Below are positions 19,056 to 28,055 of a stretch of 64,000 nucleotides of DNA, in pieces. Source of the DNA: Chrysophaeum taylorii (lineage: Eukaryota > Sar > Pelagophyceae > Pelagomonadales > Pelagomonadaceae); assembly GCA_029834535.1 (NCBI GenBank), contig JAQMWT010000009.1:124001-188000 (forward strand), in the 5' to 3' direction. Every line of letters begins with the position of its first letter. Position 1 is the first letter of the stretch. The notes below the pieces were generated by a model that made no database searches, was not told the origin of the DNA, and saw only the letters and a list, made by a program, of their open reading frames with translations. The translations under genes were made by a program, and so were the position numbers.

Positions 19056-21206
19056 TCACGGCAGGTTTTTGGCAGCAGAGTCTGTTGACCCCCGCACATC
19101 GGGGGGCTCGGTCGTAACGTCCTCGACTTGGAGACTCGAGGAGGAGGAGGAGGAGGACGAAGGGTTGGTGCGAGCGAGGACGGTTGCTGGAGTAACTCGA
19201 CTGTTGCTGCTGCCGCCGCCGAATAATAATAAGCTGCTTCTGCGACGCTTCACCAGGCTCTGCGGCTGTTGTTGTTGTTGTTGTTGCCGTGACTTGGCTT
19301 CCTTGCGCTCGCGATAGGCGTGAACCAGGGTCTGACCGACGAATTCCTTGATGTCGCGAACGCGCGTTTCCTTGGAGGCGGCGCTGGCGGCATTCTCGAC
19401 TCTAATATTGGAGATGTGCTTGGAGAGTTGGTTCTTGAGGAGGTTCTTCGGAGTAGGCTGGCCGTCCTTTGGCTTAGTCCCCCATATCCTGACGACGCGC
19501 GCGGCGACGAGCTTGCGTCGTTCGAGAGCGAGATCTTTCATCTTTGCTTTGACTTTAGGAAAGTCGCAACAGAGCTTGTCGAGGTCGACCTTGGAGAGCG
19601 AGAGGAGATCAACCTCGCTGACGCTGACGACCGTGGCCGATCGGCGCGCGTGGCAAAGTATGGCGACCTCGCCAAAGTAGTGTCCCTCCCGGAGCGTGAC
19701 GAGACATTCTCCCGTGATGTCGTTCATGACGGCGACAATGCCGCGCTGGATGAAGAACATTTCGCGGCCGACCTCTCCTTTTCGGACGAGGAGTTCTTTC
19801 TCCGGAAAGACCTTTGGGTTCAAGAGGAGGACGACGGCGCTGAGGAAGGACGGGCAGCTGTTTTGGAAGAGTGGGACGCGGGTGATCATGTCGCCGTAGA
19901 GATGGAGCGCAAGGTCGAGCTGGATCGAGGAGGGGAGGTCGGCCATGATCGCTCTTTCGTCGAAGCCGCGCGTCTGCACCCACGTGTGGTCGAGGGAACG
20001 ATGGACTCTCGCGCAAAGATCTTTGGGGACGTCGCGATAGTGGAGAAAACGCTGGACGCTGTCGACTTTGGTTCTGAAGTTGGCCATGGTAACGTCGATG
20101 CTCGCGACGAGCGATGCCATGAGGCCAAAGATGTAGGCGAACAAAATTGACCCAAAGAGCATGACGAAAATCGCGTAAACGTGCTCGCTCGTAGAAACCG
20201 GCGTGAGATCGCCGTAGCCGACGGTGGTCATCGTCGACATTGTCCAATACAAGGACTTGACGTAGAGGAGTCGCGTGCCCATCTCGCGCCAGCGCGGGAC
20301 GAGATCGAGCCACGTCTTGGGATTTGTTGCGACCAAGAGATGGTCGTCGTCGTCTCCTCGACTCGACGACCCTTCGGAAGCGAGCCAGAACCACAAACAA
20401 GCGACGCCATGGCTCGAAAAGACGATGAAGGCGAGGCAGTTTAAGATCCCGAACAGGCTCGAGTTCATTCGTATGTTGAGTCCCCAGCGCGTGAGCGTCC
20501 CGTAGATGCGGTGCACCCGAAGCATCCGCTTGAGGCGGATCGCGGAGAAGACCGTCGACGTGGGTCCGTGGCCCGCGATCCATCCCAAAACTTCCACGGG
20601 CACGATGGCGACGAGATCGAAAAAGAAACTCCACGACCGCAAGTACCGATAACGGAGCTCGTCCACGTCGTCGACGACGCCAAACCGAACGTCGAACGAT
20701 ATAGAGAACGACTGGAGGAGCATGTCAGGAGCGCAGATCGCGTCGAGCGCGTAGGTAAGGAGGAGGCCCTTGAGGTAGTCGTTGAAGTGCCTATCCGAGG
20801 CGCGGAGCGAGTCCATGAAGGCCGCGAGGAAGGGCGTCACGAGCGAGTCAATCGACACGACGCCGAGCACGAACGCGTCCCACCGCGCGCGCCACGGATG
20901 CTCGAGGTTGGCGAGCCGCCGGACGCAGGCGTATCGCGACTCGAGGACGGATCGGGACTCGAGCGACAACCTCTGCTCGTCGTCGGTATTTTTCCGTAGG
21001 GAAACAAGCTTGTTGAGGGGGTTTTGCTCTTGACGTACCAGCTTGCGCAAATGCATTTGATCGAGTCGACGCCTGCGCGCTGCCATTTCGCGCGTGCGCG
21101 ACGACATCCGGCGGTCCCTTTTTTCAAAGTATGTAGAGAACCGCGCGCGCGACGGCGTCTCGCTCGCAGCATCCTGCTGCTGCTGTTGCTGCTGCTGCGA
21201 ATCCAT
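19056..21206 (-). CDS. Voltage-gated K+ channel with cyclic-nucleotide-binding domain (EAG/HCN/CNG type)
   Basis: 716 residues. Six membrane segments lie between residues about 108 and 370. S4 is weakly charged (IRLKRMLRVHRIYG, 223-235). The pore has the K+ filter TVGYGD (328-333) before S6 (SILFAYIFGLMASL). After a C-linker, residues about 445-570 form a cyclic-nucleotide-binding domain with EKELLVRKGEVGREMFFIQRG and the phosphate-binding cassette FGEVAILCHARRSATV. N- and C-termini carry Gln and Ser runs. I start at the ATG at 21206; upstream codons in frame are non-ATG. It is a plasma-membrane K+ or mixed-cation channel. It faces the FKBP gene across a 358-nt divergent gap filled by a pentanucleotide repeat. 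Confidence 0.92.
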   Translation of the reverse strand: MDSQQQQQQQQDAASETPSRARFSTYFEKRDRRMSSRTREMAARRRRLDQMHLRKLVRQEQNPLNKLVSLRKNTDDEQRLSLESRSVLESRYACVRRLANLEHPWRARWDAFVLGVVSIDSLVTPFLAAFMDSLRASDRHFNDYLKGLLLTYALDAICAPDMLLQSFSISFDVRFGVVDDVDELRYRYLRSWSFFFDLVAIVPVEVLGWIAGHGPTSTVFSAIRLKRMLRVHRIYGTLTRWGLNIRMNSSLFGILNCLAFIVFSSHGVACLWFWLASEGSSSRGDDDDHLLVATNPKTWLDLVPRWREMGTRLLYVKSLYWTMSTMTTVGYGDLTPVSTSEHVYAIFVMLFGSILFAYIFGLMASLVASIDVTMANFRTKVDSVQRFLHYRDVPKDLCARVHRSLDHTWVQTRGFDERAIMADLPSSIQLDLALHLYGDMITRVPLFQNSCPSFLSAVVLLLNPKVFPEKELLVRKGEVGREMFFIQRGIVAVMNDITGECLVTLREGHYFGEVAILCHARRSATVVSVSEVDLLSLSKVDLDKLCCDFPKVKAKMKDLALERRKLVAARVVRIWGTKPKDGQPTPKNLLKNQLSKHISNIRVENAASAASKETRVRDIKEFVGQTLVHAYRERKEAKSRQQQQQQQPQSLVKRRRSSLLLFGGGSSNSRVTPATVLARTNPSSSSSSSSSLQVEDVTTEPPDVRGSTDSAAKNLP

Positions 21207-21564
21207 CAACCAACGCCACAAAGATATAGCTTCGCGAAATGACAAATAACCTACTGGACCGCCGCGCGCGATGATGTTTTGTTTTGTTTTGTTTTGTTTT
21301 GTTTTGTTTTGTTTTGTTTTGTTTTGTTTTGTTTTGTTTTGTTTTGTTTTGTTTTGTTTTGTTTTGTTTTGTTTTGTTTTGTTTTGTTTTGTTTTGTTTT
21401 GTTTTGTTTTGTTTTGTTTTGTTTTGTTTTGTTTTGTTTTGTTTTGTTTGTTTGTTTGTTTGTTAGTTTGTTTAGGGGAGTAAACTCAAGAAGAGCGCGG
21501 GTGGATGATCGGGGTAAGTCATATCGTGGTTAGAGGTAGTTAGTTAGTGATTTAGAAGTCGTGC
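21207..21564. promoter_or_regulatory. Divergent promoter region carrying a (TTTTG)n array
   Basis: This gap separates the start codons of the K+ channel (minus) and the FKBP (plus). Nearly half of it is a simple repeat, so the two promoters are either pushed apart by the array or use it. A purine-rich stretch with repeated GTTAG follows at 21525-21550. Confidence 0.45.
21276..21472. repeat. (TTTTG)n microsatellite, about 34 units, then (TTTG)n
   Basis: Perfect TTTTG units run from about 21276 to 21446, followed by TTTG units to about 21472. The open frames translated from it are an artefact of the repeat. The purity suggests a recent, length-variable array. Confidence 0.95.
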
Positions 21565-22191
21565 ATGTCTCAGGTCGTCGTCGACGTCCAGGGGGACGGT
21601 GGGGTCCTGTTGAAGTTCCAAGTTCGCGGCACGGGGGAGTCCCCGACCGAAGGAGACACGGTGCTGGTGAACTACGTTGGACGGGTTTTCGAAGGCAATG
21701 AATTCGATCGAAACCACGGGGGTTATCCGTTCAGCTTCGTCGTTGGCGAGGGCAAGGTGGTCAAGGGGCTCGACATCGTGGCGCCGCGCTTGCGGGTCGG
21801 GGACAAGGCGACGGTTACGCTGGCACCGGGGTATGCCTACGGAGAGGAGGGCTCCGGCGAGGACATTCCGCCGGGTTCGACGCTCGTCTTCGAGCTCGAA
21901 TTGGTTGGTATTAAGGAGCGGCTCAAGGGCACTTCGGCGGCACAAGACCGCGAGCGCCTCGCCGCGCTGCGCGCCGACCGCGAGAAGGCTGAGAAGGCCT
22001 TCAAGGACAAGCAGGAGAAGGCCAGGGCAAAAGCCGAGGAGACAAAGGCGAAAATGGCAGAGAAGCGCGCGAACGCCAACGGCAAGAAGAAGGGTGGTGG
22101 GGGCGGCAAGAAGTGGGTCCCGCCCGCCGAAAAGCAATCTTCTTCTTCTTCTTCTTCTTCTTCTACGAAAAAGAGCTCGACCAGGAAGTAG
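21565..22191 (+). CDS. FKBP-type peptidyl-prolyl isomerase
   Basis: 208 residues. The first 115 form an FKBP domain: DTVLVNYVGRVFEGNEFD, PFSFVVGEGKVVKGLD, VGDKATVTLAPGYAYGEEG and IPPGSTLVFELELV. It catalyses cis-trans isomerisation of prolyl bonds. Several drug-pocket residues of FKBP12 are kept (Tyr in VNYVG, Asp in FD, the Phe of FSF, the Tyr of AYG), although the VIxGxxE loop reads VVKGLD. A Lys/Ala/Glu-rich helical tail (about 120-180) and a Ser run follow, so it is probably cytosolic or nuclear. No signal peptide. Convergent with the sulfotransferase gene, with 22 nt between stops. Confidence 0.9.
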   Translation: MSQVVVDVQGDGGVLLKFQVRGTGESPTEGDTVLVNYVGRVFEGNEFDRNHGGYPFSFVVGEGKVVKGLDIVAPRLRVGDKATVTLAPGYAYGEEGSGEDIPPGSTLVFELELVGIKERLKGTSAAQDRERLAALRADREKAEKAFKDKQEKARAKAEETKAKMAEKRANANGKKKGGGGGKKWVPPAEKQSSSSSSSSSTKKSSTRK

Positions 22192-22213
22192 GAGCGACTT
22201 CTCCTTTTTATTC

Positions 22214-23287
22214 TTATGCCGGGCTCCCACCCGCGCGTCCGGCGGCACCGCTGCCGAGGAGCGCGGCGAGGGGGAGGCCATTGATGCGGCCGGTTTTCCA
22301 GCGGCGCGCGTCGATGATGGACTGGATGGCGAAATCGTCGTCGGCATTGCCCTCTTGGGCGCGGTGGATCTGCTCGAGCCGGGTGCGTCTGGGCACGACG
22401 GAGGAGTTCATCATCAAGCCATGCTGGAATGAACCGACCGTGGCGTCTTTGACGCGCCGCTGCTGCTGCTGCTCGTTGAGGGTGTGGAAAATGCCCGAGA
22501 ATAAGGAATTTTTCCGTGGGGGGACGGGGTGGTCGCGCAGCACGTAGCCGAGCGACTCTGCCGCCGAGCGCACGAGAGTCCAGGCGGACTCGCGAGCCTC
22601 GTCGCCCAGGGCGAGCCACGCGGCGTAGGGTGCGTCACCCTCGTCGTCGCGCGGCCACACGACGTCCTCCAGCGCCATTTTGCGAGGCTCGCCTGCCGGA
22701 ACGCAACCACGGATCCGTGCAAAGTCGAGTATCCTTCGCAGCTCGATCGGACGGGCGTGGGGGTTGAGGAGGTCCTCGTATCGAATTATTAGGTCGCGCG
22801 GCCTCGCGAGAGCCACAAACGCGGTCCACTGGAGCGCGAGGCGCAGCGCCATGCTCTTCCACTGCGGGAACCGCGCGGCGCGAGGAATCGTCGGCTGGAC
22901 CCGAGCCCAGATGGCGGCGAACGGATGCCTTGCGAGGACGACGACGCTGCCCGCGCCACACACCGACGTGAGATTAAAGGTGTCGACGAGCGCGTACCTG
23001 ACGCAATCGCGCTCGACCATGTTAGGATCCTCGTGCGTGGACCCCGTCCAAACGCCGCTCGCGGCTTCCACGAGTTTTCGTGCGAGGGAGGAGGCGCCCG
23101 AGCCCGGGAACGAGAGCAAGAGGGTCGTCCCGCAGTCATCGCAGTACTGCCGCCGCGGAGGTTGTTGACATGGTGCTTCGGCTTTGGCGACCAGAAGGCT
23201 CTGCGCGCGGTCGAGCATGCTCACCTCCAAGTAGTGGTTTGCATTCGCAAGGAGGATTGTAGGCAACAACCATATGGTCGAGAGCAT
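22214..23287 (-). CDS. Membrane-anchored sulfotransferase-like protein
   Basis: 357 residues with an N-terminal hydrophobic anchor (MLSTIWLLPTILLANA). Residues 55-70 (TTLLLSFPGSGASSLAR) match the 5'-phosphosulfate loop of PAPS-dependent sulfotransferases, with PGSG as in WSCD-type enzymes. VVVLARHPFAAIWAR (115-129) matches the 3'-phosphate-binding region, and RDLIIRYEDLLNP (164-176) the later family motif. A lumenal Golgi role adding sulfate to glycans or tyrosines is likely; the acceptor is unknown. The frame is open upstream to 23743, but that part is antisense to the next gene. I use the ATG at 23287, only 21 nt from the divergent start at 23309. A PAPS-transporter-like gene is at 42865. 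Confidence 0.78.
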   Translation of the reverse strand: MLSTIWLLPTILLANANHYLEVSMLDRAQSLLVAKAEAPCQQPPRRQYCDDCGTTLLLSFPGSGASSLARKLVEAASGVWTGSTHEDPNMVERDCVRYALVDTFNLTSVCGAGSVVVLARHPFAAIWARVQPTIPRAARFPQWKSMALRLALQWTAFVALARPRDLIIRYEDLLNPHARPIELRRILDFARIRGCVPAGEPRKMALEDVVWPRDDEGDAPYAAWLALGDEARESAWTLVRSAAESLGYVLRDHPVPPRKNSLFSGIFHTLNEQQQQRRVKDATVGSFQHGLMMNSSVVPRRTRLEQIHRAQEGNADDDFAIQSIIDARRWKTGRINGLPLAALLGSGAAGRAGGSPA

Positions 23288-23308
23288 CACAAAAAGGGTA
23301 AGTAAGAC

Positions 23309-23887
23309 ATGGAGGGGTGTGTGTTTCAACGCCAGGCGCAACTGTCGCGGTTCGACGACAGCGTGGTCCGGGAGCGGCGCGAGAATGCCTTGAAGAAGAA
23401 GAACACCCTCGAGACACCGCCGGTCGTGCCCGCGAAGCACGACACCGTGTTTTGTCCGGGGGACCCCCGAGCCGACTGGGGAGGCTTGGTGAAACGCGAG
23501 TCCTCGAGGGCGCACGTGTCGGCGCGCCACCCCAGCCAAACGGCGCTCCCCACGGGGCGACGCCACTTCGATGCCGACGCCCGCTTCACGACCGAACCCG
23601 AACGCCAGGGCTGGGCAGCAGCAACAACGTTGACAACGGAGACGACGACGACGACGACGACGCAGGACGCGCTGCGGGGCGTCAAAGTGGGCGAGACGCG
23701 GCGCCGGACCGGCAAGAAGCACGTCGCGCCCCCCGCCCAGCACTGCTGTGTCGCAACGGTGCCCCCCCCCCAGTCGATGCTCGTTCGCGCGGCATCGTCG
23801 GTCATCGAAACCGTCGGTGGCCCACCCCAGACCCCACCCATCCCACCGCGGGCGGCCATCCCGGGCTACACGGGTCGATTGCCTTGA
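23309..23887 (+). CDS. Basic hypothetical protein ending in IPGYTGRLP
   Basis: 192 residues, basic, Pro/Thr-rich, without signal or membrane segment. The last residues, IPGYTGRLP, resemble the PGYTG/PGYxG motif repeated in ciliary microtubule inner proteins of the FAM166/CIMIP2 group, and several Arg/His/Pro-rich stretches would fit a filament-binding protein. That reading is tentative. A seven-Thr run (about 113-119) comes from an ACG repeat. It starts 21 nt from the divergent sulfotransferase start and ends 7 nt from the convergent gene at 23895, so all three transcripts must overlap. Confidence 0.6.
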   Translation: MEGCVFQRQAQLSRFDDSVVRERRENALKKKNTLETPPVVPAKHDTVFCPGDPRADWGGLVKRESSRAHVSARHPSQTALPTGRRHFDADARFTTEPERQGWAAATTLTTETTTTTTTQDALRGVKVGETRRRTGKKHVAPPAQHCCVATVPPPQSMLVRAASSVIETVGGPPQTPPIPPRAAIPGYTGRLP

Positions 23888-23894
23888 TACTTAA

Positions 23895-24287
23895 TTAAAA
23901 CCAGTAATCGGGGACCCGCGTCGTCATCTTCACGGGGGAGCGTCGCCGCGACTTTTTGGTTTGCTCGACCACTACTTTGTAGAGCCAGCCGCGCGACTGG
24001 TACGAGTGCCAGGCCCAGCCCCCGAGCCCCAGCCCGAGAGCCCCCGCGAGGCCAGCGCGAACCCTGCCTACCGGGCGGTCGTCGCGTCGCAGCTTGTCGC
24101 ACATTCGCTGTATGTCGTCGAGCCGTGCCTCGATCGACGGCGGCAACGGCCCCCCGAGCTCGACGATGTCGCACAGCTTCGCGAGCCGCCGTCGAAACGC
24201 CGCCGACAGAGGCAGCGGGCCGTCGCCCGCGGGAATCCAGTCGAGTTCGATCGCATTCGCGGCAGCGACGACGAGCAACACCCTCAT
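23895..24287 (-). CDS. Small secretory or membrane protein, 130 aa
   Basis: 130 residues. The first 13 (MRVLLVVAAANAI) look like a short signal peptide. A glycine-rich hydrophobic helix (AGLAGALGLGLGGWAWHSY, about 80-98) could be a membrane segment, followed by a basic tail (KKSRRRSPVK). The middle has an amphipathic helix with two cysteines (LAKLCDIV, DIQRMCDKL). I recognise no family; an organelle-targeted membrane protein is possible. Its start is 26 nt from the ATG at 24314 on the other strand. Confidence 0.55.
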   Translation of the reverse strand: MRVLLVVAAANAIELDWIPAGDGPLPLSAAFRRRLAKLCDIVELGGPLPPSIEARLDDIQRMCDKLRRDDRPVGRVRAGLAGALGLGLGGWAWHSYQSRGWLYKVVVEQTKKSRRRSPVKMTTRVPDYWF

Positions 24288-24313
24288 GAATTAATTCCGT
24301 TGTGACGTCCGTT

Positions 24314-24928
24314 ATGCAACGACGACGGTATGCGAAAATCTTGCCCGTCGAGGACGACGAACAGCTCGACGCGGCAATTCGAGACTTGGAGATGGGCTCG
24401 AAGAGTCCGCGGGCGCTCTACGACGCTCCCTTGTCCCCCCAGAAGCCTCCCAAGTTGGCGCTCGACAGCGTGCGAAGGGAGGATCCTGTTGAAGAAGAGC
24501 CGGGCACGGGCTCGACCAAGGGGGCGCCGGGCGGATCCTCCTCGAGGGGGCGGCGGCACCAACGCCACGCGACTCGCCGTCGACTCTCGGACAAACTTCA
24601 CCTCCATTCGCCTGGAGGCCAATCGATTGCCGACAGGATGCATCGGAGTCGCGAGGCCGGCCTCGACGAGATGGACCACCGGGGTTCGTGGAATCGCGAA
24701 CTCGCTGCGGCGGGCCACATCGACTCTATGACGGCGGGTCTCCATCTCCGTCTGGCCCGGGGCAAGGCAGCGATGGATCTCCAGACTTTCTCTCCTAACC
24801 AAAGGCCCGCAGACGGGTCGATTAACGCGGACAAGCAGCTGCGAGCAGCGAGACGAAGGGAAGCCAACCGTGCGGAAAGACACAAAAAGATGCAAGAACA
24901 GTTGGCCCTCTCGCCGACGAATAAATAA
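24314..24928 (+). CDS. Hypothetical basic protein, 204 aa
   Basis: 204 residues from the ATG at 24314 (MQRRRYAKILPVEDDEQLD); an in-frame GTG lies 12 nt earlier. Mostly hydrophilic and predicted disordered in the first half (RALYDAPLSPQKPPK, then Gly/Ser/Arg). The C-terminal half is helical and basic (RSREAGLDEMDHRG, KQLRAARRREANRAERHKKM). No known family. The last codons run into AATAAATAA, which may supply the polyadenylation signal. Confidence 0.55.
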   Translation: MQRRRYAKILPVEDDEQLDAAIRDLEMGSKSPRALYDAPLSPQKPPKLALDSVRREDPVEEEPGTGSTKGAPGGSSSRGRRHQRHATRRRLSDKLHLHSPGGQSIADRMHRSREAGLDEMDHRGSWNRELAAAGHIDSMTAGLHLRLARGKAAMDLQTFSPNQRPADGSINADKQLRAARRREANRAERHKKMQEQLALSPTNK

Positions 24929-25880
24929 ACCTCGATTTCAATAACTTGCCACACTCTGTAGTTATTATATCTTCTCATCCGCGCCCTGGTTTTTTTTGGT
25001 ACATTTCAGAAACGAGAACGAGTCCGGAGAGGGAAGGATAGACCGGAGCAAAATTACCCAAGATAAGACGAGAGGGGATCACGAGCGGGGTGGCAGTCCA
25101 ATTAAACTCAAGTATAAGGTCGCTTTCTAGACTGGTGTGGACATAATTTTCCAACCGTAGCCCCTGCCTGCGAATAGTGCCGGCCCTCGTCTCAAGATTT
25201 GCACATTAATTTAACCTTAATCTCATTGACAGACAGACAGACATCTCCCGCGTCGTTGCACTCGAAACCATGTGTTGTATGCAGGCTGGGCTACGTAGAA
25301 TAGCGTGCGCTGTTTTGTTTTCGGGCAAGTTCGCCGGACCGCGAGCAAGGCTCGAGTTGTGGAGACCGCCCGTCCTTTCTTCGCGAAAACCGTGTGCCAA
25401 AGATGACTCCTGGCGCCAACACCCAGAGTCGGCGTTATAAATCCAGAGCACCCTGCAGGCCATCATGCTTCCGTCCACCCTAGGCCGACGTCATGATGTG
25501 TGCAGCCGCATTGAACTCGGGCTTATTAGTTAGTCTCCCGAGGAAACGGCCATCGTGTAGTAACAGCGGGCAGGTCCCTGAAAGGGAGGAAAAAAAACTC
25601 CGCCACTTCTTCTTCTTCTTCTTCTTCTTCCGACAACTCCAGCTTCCACATCCACACAAACCCACACTCCCGTTCGCACACCCCCTTCCCCCCAACAAAC
25701 CCCGGGCGGGGGCTGATGACGCGCCGGCCCTAATAATAAAGGTTGCGACGTGTTGGCGCGAGAGGACATACATCTAGGCGAGCTTCGTCAATCATCAGGC
25801 GGAAGCGTGCGTGCCCTCTATAGAAGAAAGAAAGACTTGGAGGTCGCACGTCTGAACTCGTCAATAGCAAGAAGTACACG
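24929..25880. other. Intergenic stretch without a recognised gene
   Basis: About 950 nt. It contains a short CAGA repeat near 25232 and a (TTC)n tract near 25609-25630. Small open frames here have no coding character that I can see. The promoter of the methyltransferase at 25881 must lie at its right end. Confidence 0.5.
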
Positions 25881-26653
25881 ATGCTGCTGTTAGAATGCGG
25901 TGATGCGCGGCTGCGTCACGGTCCGTCGCACGTGCTGGAATGGACGCGCGCGACCTATAGGCTCGGCGAGTTAAAAGCGGAGTGCAGCGCGCGTGCCGAG
26001 GGCTCGGACGTAGTCAAACGGTTTTGGTTTGGCGAGGCGACGGCGGAGGTGCGCGAAGTTCCCGGCACGTTGGCCGACGCCGGGACGGGGCACGCCGTCT
26101 GGGACGCATCTATCGCGCTCGCGATGCTGCTCGGCAACCGCACACCGCGGAGCGCCGTCGAGCTCGGGTGCGGGTGCGCGCTGCCGAGCGCGGTCCTCGC
26201 CGGTCGGTGTCGCGTCGTCGCGACCGACGCGCGCGCTTGTCTCGTACGCCGTCGTTGTCTGCGACCCCCCTGGCAGCGCCGCCGCAGGTCGAGTCGCTTC
26301 GCATTCCGGGGGTCGAGACCCGGGTCCTCGACTGGAGTCGGTGCGACGGGGACCAGTCGTTTGATCTGGTCATGGGGGCCGAGATTCTCTATACGGCACC
26401 CGACGTCGTTCCCCTCGCTCGCGCGCTCCGAGCCCTCGTCGCTCCGCGGGGGATGGCGTTGCTCGTATCGCTCGCGCGCCGGCGTCCGCTCCTCGAGACC
26501 CTCGCTTCTCGCCTCCGGGATGCCTTCGACCTCTCCTTCGACCTCCACGAACTAACCGGGTCCACTGACGACAACGTCGCTCGCGTTACCGTCGACGACA
26601 CCGACGCCGTGACCCTCGTGGTTGTGGAAGCGCGGCGCCGGCGGAACGAATGA
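25881..26653 (+). CDS. METTL21-like methyltransferase with a frame break or tiny intron
   Basis: Seven-beta-strand SAM-dependent methyltransferase of the lysine methyltransferase (family 16) type. Frame 1 (from 25881) gives HAVWDASIALAMLL and motif I AVELGCGCA (92-100). After about 26240 the family continues in another frame: ETRVLDWSRC, then FDLVMGAEILY, to the stop at 26653. The switch is explained either by a 44-nt intron from GTACGC (26244) to CCGCAG (26287), in phase, or by a one-base frameshift near 26240, which would keep about 15 more residues. The 40-nt intron in the clathrin gene makes the intron plausible. It is a relative of the intact gene at 61660. Convergent with the UBX gene. 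Confidence 0.68.
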
Positions 26654-26666
26654 TGAAACTGAAGGA

Positions 26667-26709
26667 GGAGGCACCACCACCACCACCACCACCACCACCA
26701 CCACCACCA
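26667..26709. repeat. (CCA)n trinucleotide repeat
   Basis: About thirteen CCA/CAC units just after the methyltransferase stop codon, in the 3' UTR. Confidence 0.85.
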
Positions 26710-26779
26710 GGGAGTTTGTTTGTTAGTTCGGTATACGGGGGAAGGAGATCGAATGAAGAAGAAAAGGCACGTGCACCTG

Positions 26780-26811
26780 CCTCTCTCTCTCTCTCTTTCG
26801 AGAGAGAGGGT
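26780..26811. terminator. CT/GA inverted repeat between convergent genes
   Basis: A CTCTCTCTCTCT tract, a TTTCG loop and a GAGAGAGAG tract form a clean hairpin. It sits in the 275-nt gap between the convergent methyltransferase and UBX genes. A role in 3'-end formation is inferred. A (TGTC)n repeat follows at about 26877-26897. Confidence 0.4.
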
Positions 26812-26928
26812 GGAGAGAGAGGTACGCACGAAGATCATCATCAACAAACACAACCAAAAAAACGAAGTCTGCTGCAGTCTGTCTGTCTGTCTGTCTGCCA
26901 CTTGTTGGTCGTTGGACTAAAAAGAATT

Positions 26929-28011
26929 TTACTTGGAGAGGGTCATCTGGATTGACTCGTTTTGGAGCTTGGCGACGGCAATAGTCTGGTTCGCGCTGGG
27001 CCAGAGGGGCTTCGGAGGAAAGCCGGCTCGAAGCTCGAAGATCGCGTCGTCGGCGTTTGTCTCGAGTTGGGCGAACTTGAAGAGCGTCGCGACGGTGTCG
27101 GATTCGGAAAAGCGACGCTTCCGGACGAAGTGCGCGCGGGTGGATTTGTCGACGAGCTTGAATTGGATCAGCGCGCCGTCGGGCGGTTCTGGCGCGAGGG
27201 TTTCGCCGTCCCAAGGAGGGCGCGAGGGCTCCGGTGGCTTGGGAATGGTGGTGGTCTTTGGGGGAGGTTGCCTGGGGGCGTCGTCCATCGAATGGCGGTC
27301 GCAGACGTCGGAGAGAGCTTCTACGAGCTGCTCTGCCGAGACGACGCCTTCGCGCATCCAGAGGCGGCGACCAGTCCGGGGGTCGACGACGGCCAAGTGC
27401 GGGTGCTTGGGGTGGACCCGGAAGAGCTGCTGGCGAGAGTCGCCCTCGGCGGGTATGGTGCGATCGCGGTCGTATCGGTCCGCGTACACGACGGCCTGAT
27501 GGTCGAGGTGCGACCGAAGCCACAGCACGAACTGCGATTCGACGACGGCTTGTACCGTCTCGTCGGCCCAGACGTCCCGGTTCATCGAGACGCACCCGAA
27601 GTGGCTCTCGTCGGTAACACACACCAGCAGGAACTTTCGGTCGATCTTCGCGTCGCGCCTCGCGTTCTGGAATTCTCCCGAATGCATCAGCTTCGTCGGG
27701 AGCGCGAACAGCTTGGCCAACGACCCGGACTTCTCCTGGTAGTCGGCGAAGGCCATGGGCCGCGCCGCGACCTGGGCTTCCTCCTCGCCGTCGAGGAGCC
27801 GTTGCTGTTTGACGCGGTCGGGGGCGCGAACTTCGTGTTCGACTTCTCCTCGCGCGGGACGGCTGCTGCTCGCCCCGCCGCCGTCAAGAAATTGCGCCAC
27901 GGCGAGGTCGAGCTGCCACCCGTGGGCCTCGAGGTGGAACCGCGCCGCCTCCTCCTCGCAGCCCGTCACGGCCATGAAGTTTATCACCTTCTCCTCCTCG
28001 CCGTACGTCAT
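26929..28011 (-). CDS. UBA-UAS-UBX protein, UBXN7/Ubx5-like
   Basis: 360 residues in the order UBA-like (2-45: EEKVINFMAVTGCEEEAARFHLEAHG), UAS thioredoxin-like (about 95-235: FLLVCVTDESHFGC, VWADETVQAVVESQFVLW, PHLAVVDPRTGRRL), and C-terminal UBX (about 285-355: ALIQFKLVDKSTRAHF, ATLFKFAQLE). These proteins link ubiquitinated substrates to the AAA ATPase Cdc48/p97 and, in UBXN7, to cullin ligases. The UBX loop usually has FPR; here FPPKP is seen, so p97 contact may be altered. The start codon is 44 nt from the TAF11 ATG on the other strand, a shared promoter. Confidence 0.88.
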   Translation of the reverse strand: MTYGEEEKVINFMAVTGCEEEAARFHLEAHGWQLDLAVAQFLDGGGASSSRPARGEVEHEVRAPDRVKQQRLLDGEEEAQVAARPMAFADYQEKSGSLAKLFALPTKLMHSGEFQNARRDAKIDRKFLLVCVTDESHFGCVSMNRDVWADETVQAVVESQFVLWLRSHLDHQAVVYADRYDRDRTIPAEGDSRQQLFRVHPKHPHLAVVDPRTGRRLWMREGVVSAEQLVEALSDVCDRHSMDDAPRQPPPKTTTIPKPPEPSRPPWDGETLAPEPPDGALIQFKLVDKSTRAHFVRKRRFSESDTVATLFKFAQLETNADDAIFELRAGFPPKPLWPSANQTIAVAKLQNESIQMTLSK

Positions 28012-28055
28012 CTCGTACCTTACCCTTCGAGTGTTTGTTTACTCCTAAACCCTGT

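Noticed and set aside
21271-21533. Three open frames of FCFVL-type repeats
   Set aside because: Translation of the (TTTTG)n microsatellite.
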